Positions 1 to 6,355 of a stretch of 6,839 nt of DNA are shown here, in pieces. The DNA is from Polyangium sp. (in: bacteria). Lineage in GTDB: Bacteria > Myxococcota_A > Polyangia > Palsa-1104. Below the pieces are notes generated by a model that was given only the letters and a program-made list of their open reading frames with translations, had not been told where the DNA came from and did no database searches. Made by a program: the position numbers and the translations under genes. The stretch spans positions 1 to 6,839 of the forward strand of contig JANWLJ010000262.1 of the NCBI GenBank assembly GCA_025450955.1. The letters run 5' to 3'. Each line of letters begins with the position of its first letter. Position 1 is the stretch's first letter.

Positions 1-996
1 CCACTCATAAATCTTTTCCCACTTGAGCGGCGTGAAGTAGCGATCGCCGCGGTCGGGCAGAAGAGTGACGATGCACGCGCTCTTGTCGGCCGGCACCTCG
101 CGCGCCAGCCGCAGCGCCCCCGCCCCCCCCTCGCCCGCCGAGGGGCCGCCGCTCAGCCCCTCCTCGTCCGCGAGCCGAGCGGCGACGTCCCACGCCTCTT
201 CGGTCTGCATCGAAAGGATGCGATCGACGCACTCGCGCGGCCGCCAGATCTCCGGCACCAGCGACGAGCCCATGTGCTTGAGCCCCTCCAGGCCGTGGAG
301 CGCATCGTCGGGCTCGACCGCCACCACTTCGATCTCGGCGCGGTGCTCTTTGAGCCGCCGCCCGGTGCCCATCACCGTCCCGGTGGTCCCGATCCCGGCG
401 ACGAAGTGGGTGATCCGATCGCCGAGCTCGGCGAGGATCTCGACCCCGGTGCCGAGATAGTGCGCGCGCGGATTGGACTCGTTCGAATATTGATCGGGAT
501 AGAAATAACGATCGGGATCTTTGGCCACCCGCTCGCGCACCAGCCGAATCGCCCCGTCGGAGCCCTCCATCGGCGAGGAGTAGATGATCTCGGTGCCGTA
601 GGCGGAGGTGATCTGCTTGCGCGCCGCCGAGACGTTCTCCGGCATCACCAGCGCGACCTTGAAGCCGAGCGCCGCGCCGACCAGCGAATAGGCGACGCCG
701 GTGTTGCCGCTGGTCGAGTCGATGATCGTCTTGTCCGGAGTGAGCCGGCCGGCGGCGATCCCGTCTTTGATCATCTGCAGCGCCGGACGATCTTTGACCG
801 AGCCGCCCGGGTTCATGAACTCCGCCTTGGCCCACAGCTCGATCCCCTGCCGCGGCTCGAGGTTCGCCAGCCGGATGAGCGGCGTGCCGCCGATCAGATC
901 GACCAGCGAGCCCGCCGCCACCAAACGACGCGCCGACGCCAGCGCCTCGAGCGAGCGCACCGCGGGTGGCGCTTTTACCGGCTTGGCCACGGTCAC
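1..996 (-). CDS. cysM: CysM-type cysteine synthase, CysO-linked (3' end outside window)
   Basis: Fold-type II PLP enzyme, predicted to make cysteine from an activated serine using carrier-bound sulfur. 332 codons are visible without a stop. After an extra N-terminal stretch of about 28 residues come the IGGTPLIRL motif (35-43), the PLP lysine K68 in GGSVKDRPA, the substrate loop STSGNTG (near 94-100) and the phosphate loop THFVAGIGTTGTVMGTGR, which strongly resembles mycobacterial CysM. Where Mtb CysM has Arg220 (phosphoserine recognition) in LRNM, this protein reads LKHM. The usual GISSGA loop reads GGPSAGE. The start is GTG 996: its GTGA overlaps the upstream stop by 4 bp and an AAGGAGG lies 10 bases upstream. 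A GTG at 990 is a weaker alternative. It is the last visible gene of the operon. Cysteine synthase family is near certain; CysO dependence is inferred from the neighbours and motif resemblance. Confidence 0.93.
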   Translation of the reverse strand, partial: MTVAKPVKAPPAVRSLEALASARRLVAAGSLVDLIGGTPLIRLANLEPRQGIELWAKAEFMNPGGSVKDRPALQMIKDGIAAGRLTPDKTIIDSTSGNTGVAYSLVGAALGFKVALVMPENVSAARKQITSAYGTEIIYSSPMEGSDGAIRLVRERVAKDPDRYFYPDQYSNESNPRAHYLGTGVEILAELGDRITHFVAGIGTTGTVMGTGRRLKEHRAEIEVVAVEPDDALHGLEGLKHMGSSLVPEIWRPRECVDRILSMQTEEAWDVAARLADEEGLSGGPSAGEGGAGALRLAREVPADKSACIVTLLPDRGDRYFTPLKWEKIYEW

Positions 997-1301
997 AGCG
1001 CGAGCGCCTCCTTGATCGTGGCGAGCGCGCGCAAGGCCGCCTCTTCGCCGGTCACCTTTGCGATCGGAGCCGCGACCACCGAGATCGAGATCAGCGGATT
1101 GAGAGCGCGCGCGACCGCGGCGATCTCCTCATTCGGCACTTCGATCTTGCCGATGCCGGCGCCGGCGAGGTAGAGCGCTTCCAGCTCGCTCGTCGCCTCG
1201 GCGCGCGCCGCCCGCAGCCGCTCCTGGCCGAGCCCGCCCACCTCGGGCAGGACCATCTGCCGCGCGTAACGCCGAATTTCGTCGTCGCTAAAACGGGCCA
1301 T
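993..1301 (-). CDS. Degenerate MoeB/ThiF N-terminal fragment, possible accessory E1 subunit
   Basis: 102-residue protein. Residues 4-33 match the N-terminal helix of MoeB/ThiF/HesA E1 enzymes: FSDDEIRRYARQ, then LPEVGGLGQERLRAAR. Arg14 sits where E. coli MoeB has Arg14, the residue that enters the ATP site of the other protomer. The following glycine-rich loop (GxGGLG) is absent, replaced by EATSELE. ALYLAGAGIGKIEV (42-55) still resembles the first helix and second strand, and NPLISISVV (68-76) resembles the NPxIxI strand. There is no NLQRQ, no catalytic aspartate and no zinc cysteines. ATG 1301 is 1 bp after the cysO stop, with AGGCGG in the cysO tail as a possible ribosome site. The gene's stop overlaps the cysM start. 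The main E1 of this operon lacks precisely this helix, so I infer complementation in trans. The alternative is a decaying remnant, but clean coupling on both sides argues for a maintained gene. Confidence 0.85.
   Translation of the reverse strand: MARFSDDEIRRYARQMVLPEVGGLGQERLRAARAEATSELEALYLAGAGIGKIEVPNEEIAAVARALNPLISISVVAAPIAKVTGEEAALRALATIKEALAL
1007..1013 (-). promoter_or_regulatory. Strong Shine-Dalgarno for the CysM-type gene
   Basis: AAGGAGG on the minus strand, 10 bases before GTG 996 and 16 before GTG 990. It lies inside the 3' end of the preceding small gene. It supports the upstream GTG, which overlaps the preceding stop as GTGA, as the start. Confidence 0.7.
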
Positions 1302-1302
1302 C

Positions 1303-1575
1303 TCAGCCGCCTGCGATCGCCGGAACGATCGAGACCTCGTCGGAGTCCTTGAGCGGGGTGTCGAGGTTTTGCAAAAAGCGGATGTCCTCGTCCTTGACGA
1401 AGATGTTGACGAACCGGCGCACCGCGCCCGCCTCGTCGCAGATCCGCTCCTTGATTCCGGGATAGTGCTTTTCCAGATCGGCGATCAGCTCGCCGACGTT
1501 CTTGCCCGAGGCCGAGACCTCCTCTGCGCCCTGGGTGAGCTTGCGGAGCGGAGTGGGGATGCGGACGGTGGCCAT
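1303..1575 (-). CDS. cysO: CysO-type sulfur-carrier protein (ThiS/MoaD family)
   Basis: 90-residue ubiquitin-fold sulfur carrier. It resembles mycobacterial CysO along its whole length: an ATVRIPTPLR first strand, VSASG, an IADLEKHYPGIKERI helix, RFVNIFVKDEDIRF, and the invariant exposed tail ending IAGG. The terminal Gly90 carboxylate is expected to be adenylated by an E1, converted to a thiocarboxylate and used by CysM. Mature length needs no proteolysis because the gene ends directly at Gly-Gly. ATG 1575 is preceded by GAGGAG about 6 bases upstream in the 15-bp gap after the threonine synthase gene. The small E1-like gene follows after 1 bp and cysM after that, the same partnership as cysO-cysM in Mycobacterium. 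No JAMM-type protease (Mec), which releases cysteine from CysO in that genus, is visible; it could lie beyond the left edge. Confidence 0.95.
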   Translation of the reverse strand: MATVRIPTPLRKLTQGAEEVSASGKNVGELIADLEKHYPGIKERICDEAGAVRRFVNIFVKDEDIRFLQNLDTPLKDSDEVSIVPAIAGG

Positions 1576-1590
1576 ATGCTCTCCTCGCTT

Positions 1591-2844
1591 TTAGGAAATG
1601 AGCGCTTCGAACTCTTCGATGCGCGGCGCGATGATTGGAAGCGTGGGCGCGCGCGCCGCCAGCGGCTCCTGCGTTTTCAGCCCCTGCCCGGTCACGCACA
1701 AGACGGTCGGCTCGTCGGCGGGAATCGCCCCCGAAGCGATGAGGCGGCGAGCCGCGCCGATCGTCACCCCGCCCGCGGTCTCGGTGAAAATTCCCTCGGT
1801 GGAGGCGAGCAGCTCGATCGCTTCCACGATCTCCTCGTCGGAGATCTGCGCCGCGGTGCCGCCCGAGGCGCGAATCGCCTGCGCGGCGTAGGGCCCGTCG
1901 GCGGGATTTCCGATCGCGAGCGACTTGGCGATCGTCTCGGGCTTCTTCACCGGCCGAATCGCATCGCGCCCTGCCAGCACCGCCTCGGCGATCGGCCCGC
2001 AGCCGGCCGCCTGCGCGCCATGCAGCTTGGTGCGCCCCTTGGCCTCGACGAAGCCGAGCTTGGTGAATTCTTCGATCGACTTTCCGATCTTGGTGAGCAG
2101 CGATCCCGACGCCATCGGCACCACTACGTGCGCCGGGGTGCGCCAGCCGAGCTGCTCCTGAATTTCGAAGCCGTAGCTCTTCGAGCCCTCGGCGTAGTAG
2201 GGGCGGAGGTTGACGTTGACGAACGCCCACGGCCGCCGCCCGGCAATCTCCGAGCACAGCCGGTTGACGTCGTCGTAGGTGCCGCGGATGCCGATTACCC
2301 TGGCGCCATAGATCGTGGTGCCGAGCACCTTGCCCGCCTCGAGATCGTGCGGAATGAGGACGTAGCAGCCGAGGCCCGCCTGCGCCGCGTTGGCGGCGGT
2401 CGAGTTGGCCAGGTTCCCCGTCGACGCGCAGGCGACGGTGGTAAAGCCGAGCTCGCGCGCTTTGGAGAGCGCCACCGACACCACCCGATCTTTGAACGAG
2501 AGGGTGGGGTGACAGACCGCGTCGTTCTTGACGTACAGCTCGCGGTGGCCGAGCGCCTCGCCGAGCCGGCGCGCGCGCACGAGCGGGGTGAAGCCGGCAT
2601 CGAGCCCGACGGTGGGCGGCGCGTCGAGCGGCAGAAGCTCGCGGTAGCGCCACAGGTTCGGCGCGCGCCTGGCGATCGCCTCGCGGCTGAGAGCGCGCGC
2701 GATCGCGGGGTAGTCGTAGGCGACCTCGAGCGGGCCGAAGCAGAATTCGCAGACGTGCAGCGCCTCCTTCGGATAGTCGCGCTGGCACTCGCGGCAGCGC
2801 AGCGACGAGACGAAAGAGGCGCGATTCGGCTCGGGGCTCAGCAT
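1591..2844 (-). CDS. thrC: Threonine synthase-like PLP enzyme with N-terminal zinc ribbon
   Basis: 417 residues, fold-type II PLP enzyme. Threonine synthase converts O-phosphohomoserine to threonine. Cys17, Cys20, Cys32 and Cys35 form an N-terminal zinc ribbon. The PLP lysine is K118 in TLSFKDR. STGNLANSTAA, the phosphate-binding VPMASGSLLTK and the C-terminal VTGQGLKT fit the threonine synthase family. The ASGSLLTK form is one I recall from cyanobacterial ThrC proteins, which I also recall being followed by MoaD/ThiS genes (unverified). ATG 2844 has GAGG seven bases upstream and overlaps the E1 stop by 7 bp. Longer in-frame starts reach back to 3075 but would overlay the E1 gene. Its place between the E1 and CysO raises the possibility that it accepts carrier-bound sulfur and makes homocysteine; nothing in the sequence proves that. 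Ordinary threonine synthase is the default. Confidence 0.93.
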   Translation of the reverse strand: MLSPEPNRASFVSSLRCRECQRDYPKEALHVCEFCFGPLEVAYDYPAIARALSREAIARRAPNLWRYRELLPLDAPPTVGLDAGFTPLVRARRLGEALGHRELYVKNDAVCHPTLSFKDRVVSVALSKARELGFTTVACASTGNLANSTAANAAQAGLGCYVLIPHDLEAGKVLGTTIYGARVIGIRGTYDDVNRLCSEIAGRRPWAFVNVNLRPYYAEGSKSYGFEIQEQLGWRTPAHVVVPMASGSLLTKIGKSIEEFTKLGFVEAKGRTKLHGAQAAGCGPIAEAVLAGRDAIRPVKKPETIAKSLAIGNPADGPYAAQAIRASGGTAAQISDEEIVEAIELLASTEGIFTETAGGVTIGAARRLIASGAIPADEPTVLCVTGQGLKTQEPLAARAPTLPIIAPRIEEFEALIS

Positions 2845-3549
2845 GCGGCGGCCTCGCGATGAAGATCGAGAGAGGTGATGGTGGGGTGCGCGCCGCACAC
2901 CTGACAGTCGGGTCGCGGCTTGATCTTGATCCGCCGCCGCTCGCCCGACAGCGCGTCGATCACCAGCAGCGTCGAGCCGAGCGCCGGTTTCCCGTCGAGG
3001 ATCGCGAGCGCCTCTTCGGCCATGAGCGCGCCGAGAAGGCCGCACACCGCGCCGAGCACGCCCGCCTCCTGACACGAAGGCGCGGCCCCGGGCGGCGGCG
3101 GCGCTTCGAACAGGCAGCGGTAGCAGGCCTGCCCCGGCAGCACCGACAGGAGCTGCCCGGAGAAGCGCAACACCCCGCCGTGCACGAGCGGCACGCGTTC
3201 GAGCACGCAGGCGTCGTTGATCAAAAACTTCGCTTCGATCGAGTCGGTGCCGTCGAGGACCACGTCGCTTCCCGCCACCACCGCGCGCGCGTTTTCGCGC
3301 CCGACCCTGAGCGCGCGGGCCTCTACCGCGAGCGCCGGGAAGCGGGCGGCCAGCGCCTCTTCGGCCGAGTCGACCTTGAGCCGCCCCAGGTCGGCGGTGC
3401 GGTGCAGGATCTGCCGCTGCAAGTTGGACAGATCGACCCGATCGTCGTCGACGATCACGACTCTGGCGTCGCGCGCCGCGAGCTCCGGCCCGAGCGCGTA
3501 GAGCGCCGGACAGCCGAGCCCGCCCGCGCCGATCACCGTGATCTTCGGG

Positions 3550-3566
<17 letters not shown>
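2838..3566 (-). CDS. MoeB/ThiF-family E1 adenylyltransferase lacking the N-terminal helix
   Basis: 242 residues; predicted to adenylate the C-terminal glycine of CysO. Visible motifs are the nucleotide loop GAGGLG (13-18), DDDRVDLSNLQRQ (40-52) with Arg51, Lys64 in GRLK, GTDS (106-109) with Asp108, and structural zinc cysteines C148/C151 and C221/C224. The tail CGAHPTIT is typical of the family. There is no rhodanese domain, unlike mycobacterial MoeZ. The protein starts six residues before the first strand. The usual 25-30 residue RYxRQ helix is missing and the first helix has diverged (ALGPELAARDA instead of an AAAGVG-type turn). ATG 3566 lies inside the end of cysK (17-bp overlap, no obvious Shine-Dalgarno), suggesting translational coupling. 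The upstream frame is only an antisense-free shadow of cysK and contains no RYxRQ, so the helix was not missed by choosing a late start. Confidence 0.95.
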
Positions 3567-4500
<934 letters not shown>

Positions 4501-4512
4501 GCGCGCTCCTCG

Positions 4513-4959
4513 CTAAATGAAATACATGTGCGGCTGGCTGTCGCCGCGGTGAATGCCGAGCGCCTCGCCGCGCCGGCAGAGATCTTCGATCGAGACCTCG
4601 TCGAACGCCGCCGACACCTTTTGCGCGACCTCGCCCCAGATGTTCGGCCACAAGGCCGGCTTCTTGGCGCGCGACGCCGGCGCCAGGTCGATGAGATCGA
4701 TCGGCCCTTGCACCGCGCGCACCACGTCGCCGAGCGTGATCGCCTCCGCCGCGCGCGCGAGCGAGTAGCCGCCGCGCGGCCCGCGCTTGGCTTCGACCAG
4801 GTGCGCGCGCCGGAGCTCCTGGAAGATCTGCTCGAGATACCGGAGCGGCACGTCCTGGCGGCGGGCGATGTCGCGCGCCTGGGTCGCCCGCCCCTGGTTG
4901 TGAAAGGCGATGTCGAACAGGGCGCGGACGCCGTAGCGGGTCTTGGTCGAGAGCTTCAT
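4513..4959 (-). CDS. Rrf2-family transcriptional regulator (IscR/CymR-like, no Fe-S ligands)
   Basis: 148-residue winged-helix regulator, first gene of the sulfur operon. MKLSTKTRYGVRALFDIA, then PLRYLEQIFQELRRAHLV (38-55) and KRGPRGGYSLAR (58-69) match IscR closely. Glu43 is retained at the position IscR uses for site discrimination. The three clustered cysteines that bind the [2Fe-2S] cluster in IscR are absent. The region after residue 85 is instead rich in Leu, Ala and Lys, and the only cysteine is C128. It is therefore probably a cluster-free cysteine-metabolism regulator in the style of CymR. ATG 4959 has only a weak AGG six bases upstream, and that AGG lies within an operator-like repeat. 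The two inverted repeats upstream suggest repression of its own operon. Effector unknown; O-acetylserine, cysteine or CysK binding are reasonable guesses from context. Confidence 0.93.
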   Translation of the reverse strand: MKLSTKTRYGVRALFDIAFHNQGRATQARDIARRQDVPLRYLEQIFQELRRAHLVEAKRGPRGGYSLARAAEAITLGDVVRAVQGPIDLIDLAPASRAKKPALWPNIWGEVAQKVSAAFDEVSIEDLCRRGEALGIHRGDSQPHMYFI

Positions 4960-4964
4960 GAGTA

Positions 4965-4983
4965 CCTGACCAGTTTGGTCAAG
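4965..4983 (-). promoter_or_regulatory. Proximal operator-like inverted repeat
   Basis: The minus strand reads CTTGACCAAACTGGTCAGG, with perfect TGACC/GGTCA arms about a 5-base centre. It begins 5 bases upstream of the regulator ATG and covers the likely transcription start and ribosome site. It agrees at 14 of 19 positions with the distal repeat, same register. It fits the IscR type-1 core YYGAC-N7-GTCRR, followed by GTAC. Confidence 0.7.
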
Positions 4984-4987
4984 AACT

Positions 4988-5016
4988 CTTATTCGATACT
5001 TGACCTAATTTGTCAA
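4988..5016 (-). promoter_or_regulatory. Candidate sigma-70-type promoter of the sulfur operon
   Basis: Minus strand: -35 TTGACA (5016-5011, perfect match), a 17-base spacer, and -10 AATAAG (4993-4988, 4 of 6). Transcription would start near 4981, giving a leader of about 22 bases. Both operator-like repeats overlap the promoter or start, as expected for repression. The AT-rich patch stands out from its GC-rich surroundings. Confidence 0.6.
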
Positions 5017-5017
5017 G
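4999..5017 (-). promoter_or_regulatory. Distal operator-like inverted repeat over the -35
   Basis: The minus strand reads CTTGACAAATTAGGTCAAG, with perfect 6-base arms CTTGAC/GTCAAG and a 7-base centre, followed by TAT. YYGAC-N7-GTCRR plus STAT is the half-site structure of the E. coli IscR type-1 motif. The repeat overlaps the candidate -35 and spacer. Its centre is 34 bp from the centre of the proximal copy. Confidence 0.75.
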
Positions 5018-5049
5018 ATGGTGCGATTTGCCGTCGCTGCGAACAGAGC

Positions 5050-5370
5050 TCAGACCGCTTTGCCGCACAGCTTGCAGCGGCCGTCTTCGCCGAGAAGCCC
5101 GGTGCAGGCGCCGTCCGGGCAGAGCTGCCGATCGTCGTCGAAGTCGCCTTCGGCATCGCTCTCGACCGCCGCTAAAAGCGCGGGCGGCCGCTCGTCGAGA
5201 AGCGGCATCGGCTGCGCGGAGCGATACGGCGTCTGCAGCTCGCCCTCGGCGCCGCAGACCTTGCAGCGCCCATCCGCCCCGACGAGCCCGGTGCAATTGC
5301 CGTCGGGGCAGAGCGCGCGGCTCTCCTCGTCGAACGGCTCGGCATCGATGGGATCGAGAGATTCGTTCAC
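5050..5370 (-). CDS. Small protein with two Cys4 zinc-ribbon-like repeats
   Basis: 106 residues, family not recognised by name. It has two near-identical cysteine modules, C21/C26/C36/C39 and C84/C89/C99/C102, each with C-x4-C-x9-C-x2-C spacing. Each reads CPDG, then CTGL, then DGRCK, ending CG. Each probably binds one metal ion, zinc most likely. The 44-residue linker is acidic and proline-containing (DERPP, then EGDFDDD), so it is probably flexible. No signal peptide or membrane segment is seen. GTG 5370 is taken as the start, 12 bp after the preceding zinc-ribbon gene; no clear ribosome site is visible. The ATG overlapping the upstream stop runs into TAA after two codons. The gene ends 33 bp before the regulator's distal operator with no obvious terminator, so transcripts may read into the sulfur operon. 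Function unknown; an adaptor or protein-binding role is a guess. Confidence 0.8.
   Translation of the reverse strand: MNESLDPIDAEPFDEESRALCPDGNCTGLVGADGRCKVCGAEGELQTPYRSAQPMPLLDERPPALLAAVESDAEGDFDDDRQLCPDGACTGLLGEDGRCKLCGKAV
5062..5313 (-). repeat. Intragenic duplication encoding the two Cys4 modules
   Basis: Two 63-bp units, 5062-5124 and 5251-5313, match at about 50 of 63 positions when aligned by eye without gaps. They encode the two cysteine modules of the small zinc-ribbon protein. The 126 bp between them encodes the acidic linker and shows no such similarity. Confidence 0.75.
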
Positions 5371-5382
5371 GTGGTTAAACCA

Positions 5383-5688
5383 TCACTTGAGGTTTTTGAA
5401 CAGGTCATCGAGCTTGGCCTTGGCCGCCTCGGTGCCCGAGTCCTTGGTCGGCGCGTCGCCGTCGCGGAAATCGAAGTGGGCGCAGAAGTTCGCCTCCTCG
5501 CGATCGCGAATGAACGCGGCCTCGGGCTCTCGGCACTGGTTATGGATCGACGGATCCCACAGCCGACAGTTCTTGCAGACGTGCAGGTCGGCGCCGCAGT
5601 GCGGACAGGAGTCGCGGCGGCCGACCTTGACGCCGACCTTGACGTCGAAGATCTGCTCGTTCGAGCACGACCAGCAGAAATAAGCCAT
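5383..5688 (-). CDS. Small double zinc-ribbon protein (CKNC type)
   Basis: 101 residues beginning MAYFCWSC. Two metal sites can be inferred: C5/C8 with C28/C31 (CPHCGADLH), and C38/C41 (CKNCRLWDP) with C52 and C69 (HNQCREP, ANFC). The charged tail after residue 75 ends in an amphipathic KAKLDDLFKNL helix. I recall similar small proteins in deltaproteobacterial genomes without an assigned function. ATG 5688 is chosen because the recognisable family start is MAYFCWSC and a promoter sits just upstream. An in-frame ATG at 5754 would add 22 arginine-rich, family-atypical residues and would lie across that promoter. A KVGV repeat at residues 17-24 comes from a 12-bp tandem duplication. It is followed after 12 bp by the second Cys-rich gene, and the two are probably co-transcribed. 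Confidence 0.85.
   Translation of the reverse strand: MAYFCWSCSNEQIFDVKVGVKVGRRDSCPHCGADLHVCKNCRLWDPSIHNQCREPEAAFIRDREEANFCAHFDFRDGDAPTKDSGTEAAKAKLDDLFKNLK
5620..5643 (-). repeat. 12-bp perfect tandem duplication inside zinc-ribbon gene
   Basis: The plus strand reads GCCGACCTTGAC twice in direct succession. In the protein it encodes the doubled VKVG/VKVG stretch between the first two cysteine pairs, an in-frame four-residue insertion in the loop. Confidence 0.8.
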
Positions 5689-5696
5689 GGCGCGGA

Positions 5697-5724
5697 ATCC
5701 TAGCATGCGCGGCGGCGCTGACAA
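5697..5724 (-). promoter_or_regulatory. Candidate promoter for the zinc-ribbon gene pair
   Basis: Minus strand: -35 TTGTCA (5724-5719, 5 of 6), a 16-base spacer, and -10 TAGGAT (5702-5697, 4 of 6). Initiation about 7 bases beyond the -10 would fall near 5690, two bases before ATG 5688. No Shine-Dalgarno fits in that space, so the message would be essentially leaderless. Confidence 0.5.
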
Positions 5725-5747
5725 GCGCGCGCGGGCGATTCGGACAA

Positions 5748-5776
5748 TTGACATGGGCGCGGCGCCGCGCTACTTA
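5748..5776 (+). promoter_or_regulatory. Candidate efp promoter with palindromic spacer
   Basis: -35 TTGACA (5748-5753, perfect), a 17-base spacer, and a weak -10 TACTTA (5771-5776). The spacer contains a perfect 14-bp palindrome, GCGCGGCGCCGCGC (5757-5770). Initiation would fall within a few bases of the efp ATG at 5785, and no Shine-Dalgarno precedes that ATG. The -10 assignment is uncertain. Confidence 0.45.
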
Positions 5777-5784
5777 CCGGCGCC

Positions 5785-6354
5785 ATGTCCACGATTGACG
5801 CGTCCGATCTTCGCAAAGGGATCAAGCTGCTCATCGACGGGCAGCCCTACATCGTGCTCGAGTGCCAGTTCGTCAAGCCCGGCAAGGGCGCGGCGTTCAC
5901 CCGCACCCGGTTCAAGAACCTGCTCACCGGGCGCAACATCGAGAACAACATCCGCTCGGGCGAGAAGCTCACCGAGGCCGATGTCGAAGAGAAGGCGATG
6001 TCCTTTCTCTACAAAGAGAGCGACGACTTCGTCTTCATGGACCAAGAGTCCTACGACCAGGTGACGGTGCCCGCGGCCACGCTCGGCGACGACTGGCGCT
6101 GGCTCAAAGACAACATGATCTGCCAGGTGCTGTTCTGGAACGGCAAGTCGATCGGCATCACCCTGCCGAACTTCGTCGAGCTGCGCATCACCCACTCCGA
6201 GCCGGGCGTCAAGGGCGACACCTCGTCGGGCGCGGTCAAGCCCGCGACGCTCGAGACCGGCGCGACCCTCAACGTGCCCTTGTTCGTCAACGAGAACGAT
6301 CTCATCCGCGTCGACACCCGCTCCGGCGAATACTGCGAGCGTGTGAAGGGCTGA
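5785..6354 (+). CDS. efp: Elongation factor P
   Basis: 189 residues, full length for EF-P, the three-domain tRNA-mimic protein that relieves ribosome stalling at polyproline stretches. The N-terminal KOW-like domain starts MSTIDASDLRKGIKLLIDGQPY. The modification loop VKPGKGAAF places Lys34 at the lysine that EpmA beta-lysylates in E. coli. The middle domain has FLYKESDDFVFMDQESYDQ, and the C-terminal OB domain carries VKGDTSSGAVKPATLETG and a typical end, IRVDTRSGEYCERVKG. ATG 5785 is the only sensible start; no ribosome site precedes it and the promoter is very close, so leaderless translation is likely. epmA follows after 1 bp, which directly links the factor to its modifying enzyme. It runs divergently from the zinc-ribbon and sulfur genes. 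Confidence 0.98.
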   Translation: MSTIDASDLRKGIKLLIDGQPYIVLECQFVKPGKGAAFTRTRFKNLLTGRNIENNIRSGEKLTEADVEEKAMSFLYKESDDFVFMDQESYDQVTVPAATLGDDWRWLKDNMICQVLFWNGKSIGITLPNFVELRITHSEPGVKGDTSSGAVKPATLETGATLNVPLFVNENDLIRVDTRSGEYCERVKG

Positions 6355-6355
6355 G

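Noticed and set aside
118..131. C-rich homopolymer run as a possible frameshift in the CysM-type gene
   Set aside because: Reading through the run keeps the same frame, with recognisable cysteine synthase sequence on both sides and the expected loop length.
5..835. 276-codon minus-strand frame inside the CysM-type gene
   Set aside because: It is a frame shadow. The correct frame, starting at GTG 996, translates to an uninterrupted cysteine synthase.
1091..2788. 565-codon open frame on the minus strand
   Set aside because: It is a shifted frame over thrC and cysO with Arg/Ala-rich product; the true frames have conserved motifs and ribosome sites.
1369..2862. 497-codon open frame on the plus strand
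   Set aside because: It is antisense to thrC and cysO, has low-complexity composition and no recognisable domain, while the opposite strand carries clear family motifs.
2845..3075. N-terminal extension of the ThrC-like protein to an upstream start at 3075
   Set aside because: It would overlay the C-terminal part of the E1 gene and give Arg-rich sequence. ATG 2844 has a well-placed GAGG and the zinc ribbon begins soon after it.
5018..5049. Terminator between the zinc-ribbon genes and the sulfur operon
   Set aside because: I looked for a stem-loop with a T-run on the minus strand and found none.
5689..5754. 22-residue extension of the zinc-ribbon protein to ATG 5754
   Set aside because: The added sequence is unlike the family, and the start would lie upstream of the candidate promoter, close to the divergent gene's -35.
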